Below, piece by piece: positions 59,600 through 64,000 of a stretch of DNA of 64,000 bases. The first letter of the stretch is position 1, and every line of letters begins with the position of its first letter. The position numbers were made by a program, and so were the translations under genes. Source of the stretch: Agrostemma githago (taxonomy: Eukaryota; Streptophyta; Magnoliopsida; Caryophyllales; Caryophyllaceae). Location: positions 60,166,987 through 60,230,986 of the forward strand of contig OY288259.1 in the NCBI GenBank assembly GCA_958450325.1, read 5' to 3'. The notes beneath the pieces were generated by a model. That model had not been told where the DNA came from. It saw only the letters and a program-made list of their open reading frames with translations, and ran no database searches.

Positions 59600-60425
59600 C
59601 TCATACTAGTAACTTCTTTTTCTTGTAGTAGAAAATAATCAAATTTTTTTTGAGAAAGAAATAATCCAATAAATGATTATTACAGAAATGAATTGTATTT
59701 TATATATGAGTTGGTTAAATTATACTCCGTACACATTTGTGTCCAATATATTTAACGTGGAGTATAAAACAATGAAAATATTATGCCAAGAGTATTTCAT
59801 TACTTGGAATTATATTATTATCCTCATAATTTCATTTATCATACAATTTATATCCTAAAGGGTAAATTTTATGGTAACACTCCAACAAAACTAGTTATGT
59901 ACTCAACATAATCTTCTCCATCTCATTCCATATATATTTCACTTACTACATTAGCATCACTAACATCGCTGACAGTAATTATTGTATACAAACGTTGTGT
60001 CATGCGACAATAATAAAAGTAATTTGTGATTGATCTAAATGACAACTATGCTACTACTTCCTACGGAGTATTATTTAGTTCTTTTTAACTGCATTTTACC
60101 CTTTCTCATCCCCGTCCCGCATTATGTACCATTGCATTAGACTCTAAAGACTTCATTTATATTTCAACAAAACTTGCTAATGTTTTTTTTTTTTTTTTTT
60201 TTCGTTTTCACGCTTTTCTAGGAGGATAACGAGCGAAGCACACTTGTGGGTAACAAGTTTCGAGAAGCTAACTCGAACAGATTAAAGAATGATTATGAGC
60301 TCACTTAGACAAAGAATCATACAGAACTGATGTGATTACCAAATATCTGAATCGTGTTATTTCCAAGTCGGATTTCGTTATCATTGACCTAATAATATTG
60401 ATTTGGTTTATGAATTTGATGTTTG
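59600..60425. other. Intergenic stretch upstream of the Rab3GAP-like gene
   Basis: AT-rich, no gene recognised. A T22 homopolymer lies near 60182-60203. Confidence 0.5.
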
Positions 60426-60430
60426 ACCTC

Positions 60431-60438
60431 TATAAATA
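60431..60438 (+). promoter_or_regulatory. Candidate TATA box of the Rab3GAP-like gene
   Basis: TATAAATA about 195 bases before the first ATG. A second TATAAATA lies at 60606-60613, only 13 bases before that ATG; if used, translation would start at the in-frame ATG at 60659. Confidence 0.5.
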
Positions 60439-60625
60439 AGACTAATTAAAATTCGGTGGATCCGCGTTAATCCACATTTCTTAAATCCATAATCCAAAGA
60501 AAACGACAGTAAAACGACGAAGTCTTCCCACACTTCAACTCAAACACACAAACAAAATTCAATTAATGACATAATTAAAGTTGAAATTAATCTCCTAAAT
60601 GAAGCTATAAATACTCCCTACAAAA

Positions 60626-63600
60626 ATGGAGACCGAAAAGCTCGGAGAATCATTAACAATGGCGGAACCTGGAAGTGAAGGTGGAGGAAGAGAATCGAGA
60701 TCATCGTCTTCTTCTTCGGTGTCAATAGTATCAAAGGCGAGGTTTGCCTTTCATTCCGCTGCTGCTAAAGCGGAGCAAGTTCTCCATGATTTGAAATCCG
60801 ATCTTCGAGGTCTAGCTTTTTTCCCCCTAATTTTTTGATTTGATTGATTTTCCCCCTCTTTTTTAGGGTTTTCATTCCTATATTTTCGATTCGGAATAGA
60901 TTGATTCTTTTGGAATTGGCTATTTTTAGGGATTTTGTTTAATTGGTGCCGAAACGAAAGGAAAAAAAAATTAAGTTGATTGGAACTGATTGTTTTGTGG
61001 GATTTTTTTTTTTGGTTTGTGAAGTATAGATTCAGATGAGTTTGCAGAGGTGGTGAATTCAGAGTTTGAGCAAAAGGTGATTGCAATTTTTGATGTTTGA
61101 TTGATTGATTGATTATTATTAATTTTAGCTTTGTTGTGTAATTGTATGCTATGTAGTTGTTTGCATTTCGAGGAATCGTCGTAATTTTCATCTTGGATCA
61201 TTTGGAAATCGTCTTTTGAGCCTGTCCATTTCCCTTGTAGTATAGGATTGATCAAGACGAAGCTGTTACGTCCTTGCGAATTGGTGTTTATGTGGCAGTA
61301 AGTCGTTAGGTTGCGAGTATTGACATCGATACATGATTTTACATGAGGAATGTGGCTTTAATTCCACAAGGTTGGCCTATGGATTAATGTGTTAAAACGC
61401 AGGATTGAATCCTTCGTGTCTTGACTATAAGATTGATCAAGTTCGTTGAAATTTTAGTCTTTGATGGTTCAATTTGAATTTTTTCGAAGAGGAGTTGGAA
61501 GATTATTTAAACTGGGAAAAAAGGGAGATCTTTTTCTATTGAAAAGTAATATGCACGAATCGAAAGCAATTTACTAGCTTGGGATGAAGTTACTTTCTTG
61601 TGACGTGTTATGAATGCATAGGGTGGACAGTGAGTTTGTTCAAATTTGATTCACGCATGTTTTACAGGAAGGAGAATTTTCTGAAAACACTTAGTTTTTC
61701 TGTTCGTGCGTGCGTTGCATACGTAAGCGGTATATACTGCCTCCCTAGGGGTCATCTACGTAAAACTTCAGTAGTCTTGCATAGGCATTTACTGGAGTAT
61801 GAATCTCGAATTTGGTGCATTCTTGACTTAGGAATGGTGCATGACTTGCAAAAATGGTTATTTTTTTGTTAGTTTAATTACATGTTGACTGGGTTACAGA
61901 ATGTCTCAGTTTCTGCGTTTGTAGGTGCTACTCTCATTTGGTGTTTTTTTCCTTTTCAACCATCTTTATGGGCTTGTGGACAACTTTTTGTCTGTTCTTT
62001 TAACAGGCATTCAACGAACCAAAGCAATCCCGATGGAAACCACCCAGTTTGGGTACAAAGCAAGAATGGCATGAGAGACTGAGGAATATCGGAAAAGGTA
62101 GAAAAGGAAACGAAGAAACAGAGAAAGTTGAGAGTCCAAAGATGTCCTTCCCAATTTATGATGAAAATTTGTTCATTTATAACGAAAAGATTTCCTCTGA
62201 AGCGAAGGTGAGAAATAACTCTTCGGCAATTAGTTGATTTTTATGCTCAACTAGTTGTTTCCTTGCTGCACTTATTGTACTTGGATTTCTCCTTTAAACG
62301 TCATGCTTAAATTTTCAGGGTTTTGAGTCTCAGCCACTTACAGATGGCGGTGATGCCAACAAAGATATTATTCCACCTTCTTCCGTGTTGAAGCAGTTAG
62401 CCATTGCTATCGAGTAAGTCCGTTTCAGTTGTCCATGAAATAATTTCATCCATTTTCTTTTTCTTTGCTAATTTGTCATCATTTTCTACTTAGATGAAAA
62501 TTAATTCACGTTGACAATGCTAGCAATCATTTTCTGACATCCAGATGTTAGTAGTACTAAACTACTACTATTAGTAATGTTTTACGGAGTATGCTGTTAA
62601 TAAAACCATAAAAGTGTGTTCATTTTCCCTTTATGTTATTCTACTAATTTACCCTGAACCCTTCCATTCTTTCTAGATCAGAAAGGAACTATAAGTCAGT
62701 TAAGGACCTTCTCACATCATCTGCAAGTTCTTCTCCAGTTCGTGAAAGGGCAAGTCTGAGCATTTCAGCGGTGAAGTCGTTGGTTCTACGCGGGAAAGAG
62801 GAAAAGGTTTCATCCGAGTTCAGTGATGATAAAGTCTGGGCTTTTATTCAGTCTATACTAGATGCCGGTGAGTGCATATAGCTCCTGATGTGGTCAAGTA
62901 CTCCGTACACATAGTCTCAGTCAATTCTCTCTTGGTAATCTATCACTCCATTGTAATATCTGCAAGATATCTGCAGAGGGACTTGCTCCTAGCCGGAAAG
63001 TTGGTTTTCTCGTTGATAACCTCCCTAGCACTTTGACATTGTCAAGAGATATACATGGTGCATCACCAGAAAGCTTGATAGTTAAAGTATCTGAAGTCAT
63101 AGGAAGCTTTAAGACATTGCGGAAGATGGCACAATTCTGGTTTAGGTTTGTTGCTGAAGTAAGTCTTCCATATCTATCAAATCTATCTTTACATAATCAG
63201 CCGATACATGAGTAGAAATTTTCCCCTTCTCAAAACTGTCGCTTAAAACGAACGGTATTGCAGATTTGTGTATCCTCTAATTGTTTAACGAACATTCGAA
63301 GATTAGAAAGAGACTGGAGAGGTCAGAATGGCATTTGATTTATGTGTTGACCTATATTGTACTCTACCATAGATGAAGATACATATCAAGTTTATGCCCG
63401 AATCTTGCGTTCTATTTACCTGTGGAAATTAGGATATGGTAGACCACCCAAGCCTCTCCTTACTTCCGTTTTCCTTGAAACTTAGTTAACTCCCCATTTG
63501 TGCAGCTCAGAACACTTTGGCTGGAAGAACGATACATACCTGGGGTTCCTCTCGATGCATTACCAGATTTAAATTACTGTCTTCTCTATCAACAGCTGCA

Positions 63601-63850
63601 ACTTATGAATTGTTGTGTTTCTCGAAAGAAACGTCGTGCTATTGCTACTGATTCACTGGAAATGTTGATGAGAGAAGCTGATTGTGATGCTGATGGGGTA
63701 CCATCCTCTGTTGAAAAGATCACTTCAGGATCCTTTCTGTATGCCAAAACAGTCACTGGGGAAGTTGTTTTAAGACTTGGAGCCAGTCATCAAGCTGAAA
63801 ATATGACAATGTTGGAAACGGGAGAGCCCATATATGCCCCCTTGACACAG
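60626..63850 (+). CDS. Rab3 GTPase-activating protein catalytic subunit-like (5' part)
   Basis: Seven exons visible: 60626-60809, 61030-61076, 62007-62207, 62319-62413, 62677-62867, 62977-63158 and 63506-63850, all with GT-AG borders and kept frame; 415 residues so far. The gene runs off the right edge, so the C-terminus is missing. It resembles the plant homologue of the RAB3GAP1 family: a Ser-rich start, SEWEQ-like text DSDEFAEVVNSEFEQK, then TKQEWHERLRNIGK, a VGFLVDNLPSTLTLSR block and RTLWLEERYIPGVP. In animals this subunit with RAB3GAP2 acts on Rab3/Rab18; the plant role is inferred only. Two in-frame starts exist: 60626 (caaaaATGG) and 60659 (aacaATGGCG, a classic plant context). I give the outer one. 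Confidence 0.82.
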
Positions 63851-64000
63851 GTTTGTGCTAATGATACTTTGATACTTCATTTTATTCCCAAAAAAAGTGA
63901 ACTTCGACGAAAGTAGCTGTGTCCGAGATTTGTCATCAGGTCACATTCAATTCCTGCTGCCAAATGGGAGTGACATAGGATCCTGTTAGCACGTGTTTGT

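Noticed and set aside
60751..61191. 146-codon antisense frame at the Rab3GAP-like gene
   Set aside because: It crosses exon 1, intron 1 and exon 2 on the wrong strand and has no domain.
1..64000. Integrated viral sequences (pararetrovirus or geminivirus type)
   Set aside because: No reverse transcriptase, coat, movement or Rep frame was recognised; the only retroelement coding text is the short LINE end near 21.4 kb.

Overview
The window is nuclear DNA from a flowering plant. The evidence is spliced genes with GT-AG introns, two nuclear-type tRNA genes, a GAMYB-class R2R3-MYB gene with a miR159-like site, and a dense load of short plant transposons (Stowaway, Tourist/Harbinger, hAT, Mutator and Helitron types). 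The very frequent motif 'actccgta' and the family of FDPIPN-repeat proteins make me think of Caryophyllales (beet/spinach/pink relatives), but that is an impression, not a proof.

Layout. 1.8-6.1 kb (minus): a three-exon GAMYB-type MYB gene. 11.4-25.2 kb (plus): a tandem cluster of three secreted repeat proteins of the 'organ-specific protein' family (DUF2775), called OS1, OS2 and OS3 here. 27.2-28.6 kb (plus): a three-exon protein with three ubiquitin-like domains. 29.2-33.6 kb (minus, convergent): a nine-exon bromodomain protein related to plant BRD13-type subunits. 47.2-47.6 kb: tRNA-Phe(GAA) and tRNA-Ser(UGA). 47.9-48.6 kb (minus): a two-exon acidic protein I do not recognise. 51.9-52.1 kb: a ribosomal protein L36 pseudogene, apparently inside a Helitron. 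60.6 kb to the right edge (plus): the 5' part of a Rab3GAP catalytic-subunit-like gene, cut by the window end.

The long gaps (6-11, 13-18, 33.6-47, 48.6-60.6 kb) hold transposons, many with clean target-site duplications. They include two long fold-back Mutator-type elements (8.7-9.9 and 42.9-44.5 kb), a Helitron whose body is tandemly triplicated in 1.53-kb units (53.4-58.6 kb), and several MITEs nested in other MITEs.

The most unusual content is the OS cluster. The three paralogues share a signal-peptide exon and eight FD/FE repeats each, but carry the repeats in different exon structures. Introns of OS3 and the 3' flank of OS2 still show decayed coding repeats, so repeat coding sequence seems to have become intron or UTR, and in OS3 a splice-acceptor sequence has become coding. 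The conserved genes (MYB120-like, BRD13-like, Rab3GAP-like) sit in an order that, from memory, resembles a short interval of Arabidopsis chromosome 5. All exon boundaries were placed by eye from reading frame, splice consensus and recalled family sequences.
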